Source: Planctomycetota bacterium
Lineage (GTDB): Bacteria; Planctomycetota; UBA1135; UBA2386
DNA: 57,049 nt
Direction: 5' to 3'
Assembly: GCA_028281765.1 (NCBI GenBank)
Contig: JANQJF010000002.1
Coordinates: 1-57,049, forward strand
Shown: positions 19,625 through 28,802 of the stretch, piece after piece
Position numbering within the stretch: position 1 is the stretch's first letter
How the letters are laid out: each line of letters begins with the position of its first letter
Translations under genes and position numbers: made by a program
The notes under the pieces: model-generated
What the model saw: the letters and a program-made list of their open reading frames with translations, nothing else
What the model was told of the DNA's origin: nothing
Databases searched by the model: none

Positions 19625-19639
19625 GAATGATTGTCATTC
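19625..19639. promoter_or_regulatory. AT-rich palindrome upstream of the MinD-like gene
   Basis: GAATGA (19625-19630) and TCATTC (19634-19639) around TTG, about 50 bases before the next start. It stands out as AT-rich in GC-rich surroundings and loosely recalls metal-regulator boxes, but does not match one well. Operator candidate only. Confidence 0.3.
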
Positions 19640-19688
19640 ATGGCGCGCGGCTCAGCGCTGTCACGTTCATTACGCGTGGCGGCTCATA

Positions 19689-20624
19689 ATGCGCCGCACA
19701 CGAAGCTCGACAGACATGCGATCCGAGCGCTCGGCGCTCGGTCCACGTGGCCGTGAGATCTTCTCACGCCTGTTCGGAGAACGCGCGCGCACGAAGGCGC
19801 CGACGCGCGAGGCGACGACGATCGCCGTCGCGAGCGGCAAGGGCGGCACCGGCAAGTCGTTTCTATCGACGAGCCTGGCCGTGCTGTTCCACCGCGCCGG
19901 CAAGCGCGTGACTCTCGTCGACTGCGACTTCGGGCTCGCGTGCGACCACCTGCTCCTCGGGATCAATCCGAAGCTGACGCTGCGGCACGTGCTGTCCGGC
20001 CAGGCCACCCTCGAGGACATACGCGTCGAGACGCCCGCGGGCCCGGCGCTGGTCCCCGGCGGCTCCGGTATCCGGCAGATGGCGAACCTCAGCGACACCG
20101 AGCTGCTGACGTTCGGCAAGAGCCTCGGGCGCCTCGCGGCCAAGGACGACCTGATCATCCTCGACATGGGCGCCGGCATCTCGCCGCAAACGATCCTGAC
20201 GCTGACGAGCGCGGATCACGTGATCCTCGTGACCCAACCTGAGATCGCGGCCCTCACGGACGCCTACGCGGTGTGCAAGAATCTCACGCAGCTGCGCAAG
20301 GACGCGGCGATGCACGTCGTCGTCAATCGCGTGTTGGAAGCGGGCCAGGGCGCGCAGGCGTTCGAGAAGCTCGCGTCGGTGATGCAGAAGTTCACCGGCC
20401 TCGCCTTGCACTACCTCGGCGAGATCGGGGACGACCCTACCGTGACGCAGCGACGCCTCGGCCAGATGCCGATCGTCGCCACGGATCCGGAGACGCGGAC
20501 GGCCCGGTCGGTCGCGGCGATCGCCGCGCGCCTCGAAGAAACCGCGGGCCCACTCGAGCAGCGCGAAGTCGAAGCCGGGAAGGGTTTGGAAGGCCGCTTC
20601 ACCGAGCATCGCCTGTTTCTCTGA
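19689..20624 (+). CDS. MinD/FleN-like ParA-superfamily ATPase
   Basis: About 311 residues from ATG 19689 (ATG 19716 also possible). Deviant Walker A at residues 50-57 (G-K-G-G-T-G-K-S), Walker A' D-C-D-F-G-L-A, and switch motif I-I-L-D-M-G-A-G. The arrangement is that of the FleN/YlxH/MinD group, which positions flagella, septa or other polar machines on the inner membrane. The G-A-G-I-S switch and the short Arg-rich N-terminal tail favour FleN/YlxH over MinD, but no flagellar gene is nearby. The final residues lack an obvious amphipathic membrane-targeting helix. A 15-base GCCCATG/CATGGGC palindrome (20696-20710) lies after it. Confidence 0.75.
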   Translation: MRRTRSSTDMRSERSALGPRGREIFSRLFGERARTKAPTREATTIAVASGKGGTGKSFLSTSLAVLFHRAGKRVTLVDCDFGLACDHLLLGINPKLTLRHVLSGQATLEDIRVETPAGPALVPGGSGIRQMANLSDTELLTFGKSLGRLAAKDDLIILDMGAGISPQTILTLTSADHVILVTQPEIAALTDAYAVCKNLTQLRKDAAMHVVVNRVLEAGQGAQAFEKLASVMQKFTGLALHYLGEIGDDPTVTQRRLGQMPIVATDPETRTARSVAAIAARLEETAGPLEQREVEAGKGLEGRFTEHRLFL

Positions 20625-20695
20625 AGTTCGGAGCCGGAACGCTCGAGCGCGGGAGTACGGCCCACCCACGCCCACTTCGGCTGCGCCGCAAATCC

Positions 20696-20710
20696 GCCCA
20701 TGGCATGGGC
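20696..20710. promoter_or_regulatory. Perfect 7-base palindrome upstream of the FG-GAP gene
   Basis: GCCCATG and CATGGGC separated by one G, in the 221-base gap between the MinD-like gene and the FG-GAP gene, about 135 bases before the FG-GAP start. Dyad symmetry suits an operator; no regulator can be named. Confidence 0.3.
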
Positions 20711-20845
20711 GCGTGAGCCGCGCGCACGTAGATTGACGCGTGCTCCCAGTCGCCTATTCTGCGATGGCTCACTCCGTCTCGCCGGTCCGCTCGCGGCCTC
20801 CGGTCACGCGACGGTGGATGCTCCTCACCGCTCCCGAGGCATCGA

Positions 20846-22546
20846 ATGACCCGCACCCCCTCCCGCCTGATCGCGCTGCCGATTCTGTTCGGCATTGCCG
20901 CGCACGTCCCCGCACAGACCCAGATACACCGCTTCGACGGCGACAGCGCCGGCGACTGGCACGGCCTCGCCGTCGGCGGCGCCGGCGACGTCAACGCGGA
21001 CGGCTTCGGCGACGTCATCGTCGGCACGCCGTTCTCCGATTTGAACGGATCGAACGCCGGTTCGGCGCGCGTCTACTCCGGCCTCGACGGCTCCGTCCTC
21101 TATACCTTCCACGGTGACTCTCCAGGGGATGCGTTCGGCAACGCGGTCGCGGGCGCCGGCGACGTCAACGCGGACGGCTACGACGACGTGGTCGTGGGCG
21201 CGCGACTCGACGATAACGTCTCGATCGATTCCGGGTCCGCGCGCGTCTTCTCGGGTATCGACGGCTCGGTCCTCTACACGTTCAACGGCATCTTCCCCGG
21301 CGACTTCCTCGGCGTCTCGGTCGACGGCGCCGGCGACGTCGACGCCGACGGCTACGACGACGTCATCGTCGGCGCGAACGGCAGCGACTTCGAGGCGGAA
21401 GACGCGGGCATGGTCCTCGTGTTCTCCGGCGCGAACGGCTCGGTCCTGATCCAGAAGTTCGGCGAGAGTCCGGGCGAGTTCTTCGGGTTCAGCGTCAGCG
21501 GCGTCGGCGACGTCAACGGCGACTACCTCGACGACATCATCGCCGGTGGCTGGCGTGACGACACCGCCGGATTGAACGCCGGCATCGTGCGCGTCTACTC
21601 GCGGTTCGGCGTCGATCCACTGATCGAAGTCACCGGCAATCTCGGCCTCGACTGGTACGGCTATTCCGTCGCTGGCGTCGGTGACGTCAACCGCGACGGC
21701 GTACCGGACTTCGCCGTCGGCGCACCCGGCGACGACGACGGGGGTGCCGAGGCGGGCTCCGCCTGGGTCCACTCCGGCGTCGACGGCTCGCTGCTCTTCG
21801 TCTCGCACGGCAACTCGGCGGGCGACGGTTTCGGGTCCGCGATCGGAGAAGCCGGAGACGTCAACGGCGACGGCTACATGGACGTCATCGTCGGCGCCTC
21901 CGACGACGACCCGAACGGCACGAGTTCCGGGTCCGCTACCGTCCTCTCCGGCTTGGACGGCTCGCTCATCCACACATTCGACGGAAGTGCGGCCGCCGAC
22001 AACTTCGGCTTCGCAGTCGGCTGCGCCGGTGACTTCAACGCCGACGGCTTCGACGAAGTGATCGTCGGCTCGTACTGGGCCGACAACAACGGCACCGACT
22101 CCGGCAGCTCGTTCGTCTACGACCTCGGGTTCACCGGCACGCCGCCGCGACATCGAATCTTCGGCGCGGCCTGCGAAGGCAGCTTCGGACGCCTGCCCAA
22201 GATCCTGCTCCGAGGCCGCCTCGAGATCGGCACGACGTCGACCGTCGTGCTGCGGGGGGCGCTGTCCGGCGCGCCGGGCGCCGCGCTCCAGCTCGGCGAC
22301 ACGATCCCGCCGACGCCGCTCGACATCATCGGCCTGACGGGTTGCTCGTTCTATCAGACGCCGTTCGCGACGGTGCCCGTGACCGTCAACGCCTTCGGCA
22401 CCGCCGAGATGGATCTGCCGCTGCCGTTCGCGCCTCCGATGATCGGGCTGACGTGGGACCTCCAGTGGCTCGTGACCGACCCGGGCGCGCCGTATCCGCT
22501 GCCGGTCGCGATCTCGAACGCGCTGCGGATCTGGCTCGGAGACTAG
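20846..22546 (+). CDS. Secreted seven-bladed FG-GAP beta-propeller protein
   Basis: 566 residues. Signal peptide ends near P-A-Q (about residue 24). Seven repeats of about 58 residues fill residues 25 to about 430. Each has a G-x-G/V-G-D-V/F-N-x-D-G calcium-loop motif and a V-x-S-G-x-D-G-S element, as in integrin-alpha propellers. Seven copies suit a closed seven-bladed propeller; the fourth is the most divergent (N-G-D-Y-L-D-D). The remaining 135 residues are a different beta-rich module with a central T-G-C-S-F-Y-Q and a terminal R-I-W-L-G-D. They resemble the tail of the PPC protein at 219-1952. Presumably surface-exposed and calcium-binding. The stop codon TAG lies inside an inverted repeat shared with the convergent pgi gene. 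Confidence 0.88.
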   Translation: MTRTPSRLIALPILFGIAAHVPAQTQIHRFDGDSAGDWHGLAVGGAGDVNADGFGDVIVGTPFSDLNGSNAGSARVYSGLDGSVLYTFHGDSPGDAFGNAVAGAGDVNADGYDDVVVGARLDDNVSIDSGSARVFSGIDGSVLYTFNGIFPGDFLGVSVDGAGDVDADGYDDVIVGANGSDFEAEDAGMVLVFSGANGSVLIQKFGESPGEFFGFSVSGVGDVNGDYLDDIIAGGWRDDTAGLNAGIVRVYSRFGVDPLIEVTGNLGLDWYGYSVAGVGDVNRDGVPDFAVGAPGDDDGGAEAGSAWVHSGVDGSLLFVSHGNSAGDGFGSAIGEAGDVNGDGYMDVIVGASDDDPNGTSSGSATVLSGLDGSLIHTFDGSAAADNFGFAVGCAGDFNADGFDEVIVGSYWADNNGTDSGSSFVYDLGFTGTPPRHRIFGAACEGSFGRLPKILLRGRLEIGTTSTVVLRGALSGAPGAALQLGDTIPPTPLDIIGLTGCSFYQTPFATVPVTVNAFGTAEMDLPLPFAPPMIGLTWDLQWLVTDPGAPYPLPVAISNALRIWLGD

Positions 22547-22710
22547 TGCTCCGCGTCCGAAGTCCGCATCAGAACGAACCGGCCATTCGGCCCGCTCGCT
22601 GCGTTGCTGGTCCTCAACTTGTCCACCGACAAGCCGTGTCGTCGCGGCGCCTTGCGCGCGAATCGGCTGCCACGGCTTCTTCGACTACGGACTCCAGACG
22701 AGGAGCACTA
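22544..22710. repeat. Fold-back repeat whose two ends supply the stop codons of both flanking genes
   Basis: The terminal arms 22544-22566 and 22688-22710 are inverted copies (20 of 23 positions match, the outer 9 perfect: TAGTGCTCC/GGAGCACTA). The centre has a CTTGTC-CACC-GACAAG hairpin (near 22617-22632). The outer TAG of each arm is the stop codon of the gene running into it, FG-GAP on the plus strand and pgi on the minus strand. It probably acts as a two-way terminator and looks like a small REP- or MITE-type element. Confidence 0.65.
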
Positions 22711-24258
22711 GCCGACGCGCACGAAGCGAGCCTCGTCGGGAAGCGGCTTGCCGAGCATCCGGATGTCGGCGCGCGTCGACGCGAGGTGGCGCGCCAGCTC
22801 CCAGACCCACATCCGCTCGGAGTCGAGCTCGTCCGCGATCTGCGTCGCGGTCTTGCCGTCCTCGACGATCGCCGCGGCGACGCGAACCTGCAGCGCGAGA
22901 GCGTCCGCGGCCGCGCGCTTGCCGGCCTCGACGCCGGGCTGGTCGTACGCGTTGATGTCGACGATCTCCGCATAGATCCCGACCGCCCGCTCGAACAGCG
23001 CAATCAGGGCGCCTAGTGAACGCGCGTCGCAGCTCTGGAGATTGAGCGTCGCGCTGTGGCGACCGCCCTCGGCGAGCGCCTTGCGCGTGCCGAGGTAGAA
23101 CCCATTCAGGTAGTCGCCGCTCGTGATGCCGGGCTCGACTTCGACGCCGCCGCCGTTCTCGAGCACGCGCACGAACACGACGAAGAAGTTGTGCAATCCG
23201 TCGCGGAGCTGCTGCACGTAGGCGTGCTGATCGGTCGACCCCTTGTTGCCGTACACTGACAGTCCCTGGGATACCGGAGCGCCGCTGCGGTCACAGTTCT
23301 TGCCGAGCGACTCCATGACGAGCTGCTGCAAGTAGCGCGAGAACATCAGAAGGCGATCCGCGTACGGCAGCACGACCATGTCGCGCGCGCCCAGGCCACC
23401 GCCGCCCTCGATGTGCCAAAACCCTGCCATCGCAGTTGCCGGGTTGCGCTCGACGTTCCGCGAACGCGTCCGTTCGTCCATCGCGGCCGCGCCGGCCAGA
23501 AGCGCGCGCGTGTCGTAGCCGAGCAACGCCGCGGGCACGAGACCGACCGCGGACCACAGGCTCGTGCGACCGCCGACCCAGTCCCACATCGGGAAGGTCG
23601 CGACCCACCCTTCGCTCTCGGCACGCTGCGCGAGCGCGCTGCCGTCGCCGGTGATCGCGACCGCGCGCTCGGCGAACTCGAGCCCCTGCGCGACGCACGC
23701 GTCCCGAATAGTTGCCATGCCGTTGCGCGTCTCGGGCGTGCCACCCGATTTGCTGATCACGAGGATCAGCGCGGTCGTCAGATCCCCGATGTCTTCCAGC
23801 GCGCGCGAGAGACCCGCGGGGTCCGTGTTGTCGAGCGCCCAGAACCGCATCGGCTGGTCCGCGCGCCCGAGGCAATCAGCGAGCAGCATCGGTCCGAGGG
23901 CCGAACCTCCGATGCCGCACAGGACCAGCTTGTCGAAGCGCCCACCGGACTTCGGCGCGACGCGGCCCTCGTGAACTTCGCGAGCAAAACCTTCGACCGA
24001 GTCGAGGGTCTCCCGGATCGCGACGGACAGCTCGTCGCTCGGCGCGAGACCGGGGGCGCGAAGCCAGTAGTGCCCGACCATGCGCTCCTCGCTCGCGTTC
24101 GCGATCCCGCCACCTTCGAGCGCATCCATCGCGTCCAGAGCGCGCTCGAGCGCCGGCGCGAGGTCCGTGAACGCGGCGGCGTCGATCCGCGCGTCACCGA
24201 AGTCGAGCTCGACGAAGGGGTCGTCGAGAACACACACCGTGGGTTTGAGGGGCGTCAT
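22708..24258 (-). CDS. pgi: Glucose-6-phosphate isomerase
   Basis: 516 residues from ATG 24258. It interconverts glucose-6-phosphate and fructose-6-phosphate. Family elements present: G-I-G-G-S-A-L-G-P (substrate loop, near 115), S-K-S-G-G-T-P-E-T, the G-G-R-T-S signature, and the C-terminal catalytic lysine region D-Q-P-G-V-E-A-G-K. After the catalytic core there is a tail of about 65 residues with a helix-turn-helix-like pattern (T-A-T-Q-I-A-D-E-L), similar to tails I recall from cyanobacterial enzymes. It is 55 bases downstream of the truncated hemoglobin gene on the same strand, so probably co-transcribed. Confidence 0.95.
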   Translation of the reverse strand: MTPLKPTVCVLDDPFVELDFGDARIDAAAFTDLAPALERALDAMDALEGGGIANASEERMVGHYWLRAPGLAPSDELSVAIRETLDSVEGFAREVHEGRVAPKSGGRFDKLVLCGIGGSALGPMLLADCLGRADQPMRFWALDNTDPAGLSRALEDIGDLTTALILVISKSGGTPETRNGMATIRDACVAQGLEFAERAVAITGDGSALAQRAESEGWVATFPMWDWVGGRTSLWSAVGLVPAALLGYDTRALLAGAAAMDERTRSRNVERNPATAMAGFWHIEGGGGLGARDMVVLPYADRLLMFSRYLQQLVMESLGKNCDRSGAPVSQGLSVYGNKGSTDQHAYVQQLRDGLHNFFVVFVRVLENGGGVEVEPGITSGDYLNGFYLGTRKALAEGGRHSATLNLQSCDARSLGALIALFERAVGIYAEIVDINAYDQPGVEAGKRAAADALALQVRVAAAIVEDGKTATQIADELDSERMWVWELARHLASTRADIRMLGKPLPDEARFVRVG

Positions 24259-24313
24259 CGCAGGCACGATAGGCACGCGCCCCGTCAGCCGGAACAGGGA
24301 TTCGGGATCGGTC

Positions 24314-24688
24314 TCACTCCGGATGTTCCTGCACGAGACGTTTGCGGAATCCGTTCTCGACCTTGATCCACGCCGCGATGTCGTCCCCGTCGACATCGTG
24401 TGCCCGAAGCGTCTCTTCGAGCAGCCGCAGGCGCCGATCGAAGTGACCCCGGAGAATCGGCGGGAGTTCCTTGTGGGCGACGAGCGGGTTCTTGCCGTGG
24501 AACCGTTCGACGGCGCCGAACGCGCGCATCAGGAAGCCCCACTGGCCGTCGATGATCTTCTCGAGGTCACGACCCGCGAAGAAGAAGCCGACGATCGGGT
24601 CGACCGTCATCTTCGCGTAGAAGTCACGCAGGATTTCACGGAGCCGCTCGGGTCCTCCGATTCGATCGACGAGGCCGCGAACGCTCAC
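24314..24688 (-). CDS. Truncated hemoglobin
   Basis: 124 residues from GTG 24688, overlapping the stop of the double peptidase gene (GTGA). Single-domain 2-on-2 globin length. Family marks: I-G-G at the start of helix A/B, D-F-Y-A-K-M-T-V-D-P (tyrosine at B10), F-F-A-G-R-D after it, G-Q-W-G-F-L-M in helix E with Gln at the E7 region, and a probable proximal histidine in R-G-H-F-D-R-R-L. It resembles group I more than II or III. The likely role is oxygen or nitric oxide handling, or redox sensing. It sits between a secreted peptidase and pgi, so context does not narrow the function. Confidence 0.8.
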   Translation of the reverse strand: MSVRGLVDRIGGPERLREILRDFYAKMTVDPIVGFFFAGRDLEKIIDGQWGFLMRAFGAVERFHGKNPLVAHKELPPILRGHFDRRLRLLEETLRAHDVDGDDIAAWIKVENGFRKRLVQEHPE

Positions 24689-27600
24689 CGTGGTCGGCCG
24701 AACGCGGAGTAGCGCAGCATCTGCTTGTCGAGCTGGCGGGGATACCAGAGCTTGATATCGGTGATCTTGCCGTTGCCGTCGCGCGTGACGCTGAACTCCG
24801 GCTGCACGAACCCCGTGACGGCCGGCAGGTCGAGATCCGCGATGCGCGCGAGAACCTCGTCGTGCAGCGCCGGATCGACGTTCGTCCCGTAGCGATCCAT
24901 CAGCGCCTTCCCGGCCTGGAAGTCGCCGGTCGCCTTGATGCGCATGATCTCCGCAAGCAGCGTCGCGCATCCTGCGCGAAACTCATCGACTCCCGTGACG
25001 ACGTAGTAGGTCTTGCCGTCGCGCTTGCGCACGTCGATCGCCTTCGTGTTGTCGATCAGCCACAGCACGATCGCCTGCCGGTTGCGCATGTGGTTGTCCT
25101 CGAGCCGCTGCCCCTTCGGGACGCGGCGCAACTGCACCAGCGCGTTGCGGGCGTAGCCCTCGTACTCGGTCAGCGCGACGTCCTCGTGCGGCACCATGCC
25201 CATCTCACGCAGGCGTGGATCGGCGATCCAGTAGAGCCCAACGAGATCGGCCCGCGCCTCTTCGAGCGCCGAGTAGTAGAGCCCGAGCTTGGAGGCGGGG
25301 TTCTTGATCTCGGGGCGCAGCTTGCCGGACGCGTGCCCAACGACCTCGTGCAGATTCGTGTGCAGGTCTCCCGAGAGCGTGCCCCACTGCTTCGCCCGCG
25401 CGATTTCGTCCTCGGACCACGCGAACGCCTCGAGCGTGCCGCCGCTCCGGATCTGGTTGTAGCCCTCGACCACGTTGCTCAGATTCACGGACTTGCTGCC
25501 GAAGTTCTCGCGGATCTCGACCTCGTTCGGGAGGTTGATCCCGATCGGGGTGACCGGGCCGGAGTCGCCGGTCTCGGTCACGACGGTGATCGCGCGAGCC
25601 GCGATCCCCATCACCTTCTCCTTCTTGAACTCGTCGGCCCAGGGCATGCGATCCTCGAACCACTGCGCCTTCTTCGCGAGCGCTTCGATCGCTTCCGTCT
25701 TCGCCTTGTTGCGGAAGCTGACGACCGCCTCCCAAGCGCCCTTCTGCCCGCGCACGTCCATGTAGACCTCGATGAAGCCGTTGATCGTGTCGACGACCGA
25801 GTCGGTGTCCTGCACCCACGCGATGTTGTACTTGCGCCAGTCCTCGGGCGAACCGGTCCGGTAGTAGCGCACGAGGTGACGAAGCGCCTTCGCGGTCGCC
25901 TCGGGAGCCACCTCGATCGCGCGGTTCAGGTTCTTGATCACGAGCTCGAGCTGCAGGGCGTAACGGCCCGGAGGAATGCCGGCGTCCGGATCACCCGCGC
26001 GATACACATCCTCGCGCAACTCGCCGGTCCGCCCATCGAAGACCAGGCGACTGTTGAGCGGGTATTTCTCGTCGAACTTCGCGATGTCCTCGCTCGCCAC
26101 GCCCGCGTAGAGGTTGTTCGAGCTCTCCATGAGCGGGTCGAGCCCGTCACCGGGGCTCTTGTTCGTGATCGACTCGTAGCGCGAGCCGGTCATCACGCGG
26201 TAGAGCATGCTCATCGGTAGCCCCGTGCGGAACTCGAGACCCGCCTTGCGCGCGGCGCGAATCGCGCTGTCGAACTGCCCCTTCGTCAGCTTCAGCCGCA
26301 TCTTGCGCGACGTGACCGCGTGGTGGATGCCATTGTGCACCCAGAACAGCTTCGTGTAGCGCTCGATCTCCTTGGCGACTTCGGGCTCGAGCACGTCGCG
26401 CTTCAGATAGAGGTCCTCGAGGAGGTCCCGGATCACCAGGTTGTACGTGAACTTCTGGTCGATGAAGATGTCACGCCCGGCGATCGCCGCGTTCTTCAGG
26501 TGATAGCAGAGCAGCTTGTCGTTGAGGGACAGGTCGTCGAATCCATCCGCGTAGAGCTGCGCGACCGCCGTGTCATCGATGCGTTCCAGCAGATGCCGCC
26601 GTGACTGCGCACCATCCACGTCGCCCTTCTTCTGCTTCGCGCGCTTGACCTTGCCCGTGCGCGGCTTCGCGCTCGCGCTTCGTGCTCCGCCCCCGGCACC
26701 GCCGCGGTTCTTGCAGGTCTCGTCCAGCCACGCGAAGAACTCGCGATGCCAGACCACCCCGTTCTGCGGCGACAGCACCCAGTGGCTCTCGGTCGGGAAG
26801 TAGAGGAAGCGCGACTTCACTCCCTGCAGCTGCGCCGCGGAAAAGGCCTGCAGCCCCTGCTCCACCGGGACGCGGTAATCCTTCTGCCCGTGGATCACGA
26901 GCAGCGGCGTGTCCCACTCGCCGATGAAGCGGTGCGGCGAGAAGCGGTCGTAGTCCTTCTGCACGTCGGCGTTCTTCCAGAACATCCCGCCGAGGTCCCA
27001 GTTGACGAAGAACAGTTCCTCCGTCGACAGATACATGCTCTCGAGATGGAACACGCCGCAGTGCGCGATCATCGAGCAGAAGCGGTCCTTCTGGTCGTGG
27101 CCCATGAGCCAGTAGACCGTGTAGCCGCCGAAGCTCGCCCCGATCGCGGCAGTCCGCTCCCGATCGACGAACGGCTCCTCGAACATCTGGTCGGTCGCCG
27201 ACAGCAGGTCCTGCATCGCCTGCCCGCCCCAGTCGCGACTGATCTGCTCGTTCCACTTCGTGCCGAAACCCGGTAGCCCGCGCCGGTTGACCGCCAGAAC
27301 GATGTAGCCCTGCGCGGCCATCAGGTGGAAGTTCCAGCGATAGCTGAACCACTGCCCGACCTGCGACTGCGGACCGCCCTGGCAGTACGTCAGCATCGGG
27401 TACTTCTTCTTCGGGTCGAAGTCCGGCGGGTAGATCACCCACGAGTGGATCTTTTCGCCGTCCGTCGCGTCGAAGTTGCGCTCCTCGACGCGCGGCAGCG
27501 CGAGCTTGCCGTAGATCTCTCCGTTGACGTCGGTCAGCACTTCGCCGGCCTTCGATCCCCCGGCGCGCAGCCGGACGACTTCGTAGGGGCGCTCGGTCTG

Positions 27601-28734
27601 CATGCGCAGCGCGTAGACGTCGCCGCTCGGCGCGATCTGCAGCCCGCCGAAGTGGTAGCGCCCTTCGCTGATGCGGCGCGGCTTCGATCCACCGGCGGTC
27701 GGCATCTCGAACACTTGATGCGTGCCACGCTGGTCGACGCACGCGAGGATGCGGCCGCCACGCGGATCCCACGCGATCTCCGCGACCGTCAGGTCCCAGC
27801 CCTCGGTGAGCTCGCGCATCGCGCCACCCGCGAACTTGCGGACAAACACTCGGTTGCGGTCCGACTCGTAGCCGTCGCGCGCCATGCTCTCGAATGCGAT
27901 CTCGCTGCCGTCGGGCGAGAAGATCGGGTTGATCTCGTAACCCGGCATCCCGTCGGTGAGGTTGACGGGCGCGCCACCACCCTCGAGGCGAACCAAGAAG
28001 ATGTCGCTGTTCGTGCTGACTTCCGGCGTCGAGGACAGCTTGGCGACGTACGCCAAGGCGCGCCCGTCCGGCGCCCACGCGATCTGCTCGCCACCACCGA
28101 ACGGCTTGAGCGGCGTGTCGATGCGCTTGCCTGCGAGCAGGTCTCGCGATTCGCCGCCGTCCGCCGAGACGACGAACAGGTGACTGTAGGTGCCGTCCTT
28201 CCACTCGTCCCAGTGCCGAATCATCAGGTCGTCGTAGACCTTCGCGTTCGCCTCGGGGAGATCGGGATGGCGCTCGGCCATCGTCTGGTCGAGTTGCACC
28301 GCAGCGGTGAACGAGAAGTGCTGGCCGGTCGGCGACCAGGCCATGTTCGACACGCCGGACTCGATCTGCGTCACGCAACGCGCTTCCCCACCGTCGATCG
28401 CGATTCGATAGATCTGCGGCGCGCCGTCGCGGGTCGACAAGAACGCGATGTCCTTGCCGTCCGGAGACCACCTCCCGTTCCAGTTGCTGCCCTGCGTCGT
28501 CAGCTGCCGCGAGGAACCCGTCGCCGTATCGAGCAGGAACAGCTGCGTCACACCACTGTTCTTCGCGAGCTCGTAGGTCCGCACGTGGTAGAGGAGCGAG
28601 CTCCCGTCCGGGCTGAGCTGAATGTCACTGACGCGTCCGAGCTTCCAGAGCAGCTCCGGCGAGAGCCGCTCCTGTTGGGCGGCCAGCGGCACCACGGTGA
28701 GGAGGCAAAACCAGAGGCGAAGAATCGTGTGCAT
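24685..28734 (-). CDS. Fusion of S9 prolyl-oligopeptidase-type peptidase and M49 dipeptidyl peptidase III
   Basis: 1349 residues in one uninterrupted frame. Residues 1-20 are a signal peptide (L-A-A-Q end). Residues 30 to about 410 are WD40-like S9 propeller repeats (S-P-D-G motifs). Residues 430-675 are the alpha/beta-hydrolase catalytic domain: nucleophile S534 in G-A-S-F-G-G, D619 in G-Q-K-D-Y, H651 in E-S-H-W. A Gly/Lys-rich linker spans 677-705. Residues 710-1349 match bacterial M49 dipeptidyl peptidase III: zinc motif H1129-E-V-V-G-H1134 and E1159 in E-E-A-R-A-D, spaced about as in Bacteroides DPP III. Both active sites look intact. Both families release dipeptides from peptide N-termini, so this would be a bifunctional exported exopeptidase. 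Neither domain shows a frameshift or internal start signal. It is followed by overlapping globin and then pgi genes. Confidence 0.9.
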   Translation of the reverse strand: MHTILRLWFCLLTVVPLAAQQERLSPELLWKLGRVSDIQLSPDGSSLLYHVRTYELAKNSGVTQLFLLDTATGSSRQLTTQGSNWNGRWSPDGKDIAFLSTRDGAPQIYRIAIDGGEARCVTQIESGVSNMAWSPTGQHFSFTAAVQLDQTMAERHPDLPEANAKVYDDLMIRHWDEWKDGTYSHLFVVSADGGESRDLLAGKRIDTPLKPFGGGEQIAWAPDGRALAYVAKLSSTPEVSTNSDIFLVRLEGGGAPVNLTDGMPGYEINPIFSPDGSEIAFESMARDGYESDRNRVFVRKFAGGAMRELTEGWDLTVAEIAWDPRGGRILACVDQRGTHQVFEMPTAGGSKPRRISEGRYHFGGLQIAPSGDVYALRMQTERPYEVVRLRAGGSKAGEVLTDVNGEIYGKLALPRVEERNFDATDGEKIHSWVIYPPDFDPKKKYPMLTYCQGGPQSQVGQWFSYRWNFHLMAAQGYIVLAVNRRGLPGFGTKWNEQISRDWGGQAMQDLLSATDQMFEEPFVDRERTAAIGASFGGYTVYWLMGHDQKDRFCSMIAHCGVFHLESMYLSTEELFFVNWDLGGMFWKNADVQKDYDRFSPHRFIGEWDTPLLVIHGQKDYRVPVEQGLQAFSAAQLQGVKSRFLYFPTESHWVLSPQNGVVWHREFFAWLDETCKNRGGAGGGARSASAKPRTGKVKRAKQKKGDVDGAQSRRHLLERIDDTAVAQLYADGFDDLSLNDKLLCYHLKNAAIAGRDIFIDQKFTYNLVIRDLLEDLYLKRDVLEPEVAKEIERYTKLFWVHNGIHHAVTSRKMRLKLTKGQFDSAIRAARKAGLEFRTGLPMSMLYRVMTGSRYESITNKSPGDGLDPLMESSNNLYAGVASEDIAKFDEKYPLNSRLVFDGRTGELREDVYRAGDPDAGIPPGRYALQLELVIKNLNRAIEVAPEATAKALRHLVRYYRTGSPEDWRKYNIAWVQDTDSVVDTINGFIEVYMDVRGQKGAWEAVVSFRNKAKTEAIEALAKKAQWFEDRMPWADEFKKEKVMGIAARAITVVTETGDSGPVTPIGINLPNEVEIRENFGSKSVNLSNVVEGYNQIRSGGTLEAFAWSEDEIARAKQWGTLSGDLHTNLHEVVGHASGKLRPEIKNPASKLGLYYSALEEARADLVGLYWIADPRLREMGMVPHEDVALTEYEGYARNALVQLRRVPKGQRLEDNHMRNRQAIVLWLIDNTKAIDVRKRDGKTYYVVTGVDEFRAGCATLLAEIMRIKATGDFQAGKALMDRYGTNVDPALHDEVLARIADLDLPAVTGFVQPEFSVTRDGNGKITDIKLWYPRQLDKQMLRYSAFGRPR

Positions 28735-28802
28735 GATCGACGTCGCTGAGGGGAATCAGGAGGTCGAATGCTACCTCACCCCCACCCCGGAGCCAGGCTC
28801 GA

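Noticed and set aside
20846..22546. PEP-CTERM sorting tail on the FG-GAP protein
   Set aside because: The C-terminus lacks Pro-Glu-Pro, a membrane helix and a basic end; the same holds for the PPC protein.
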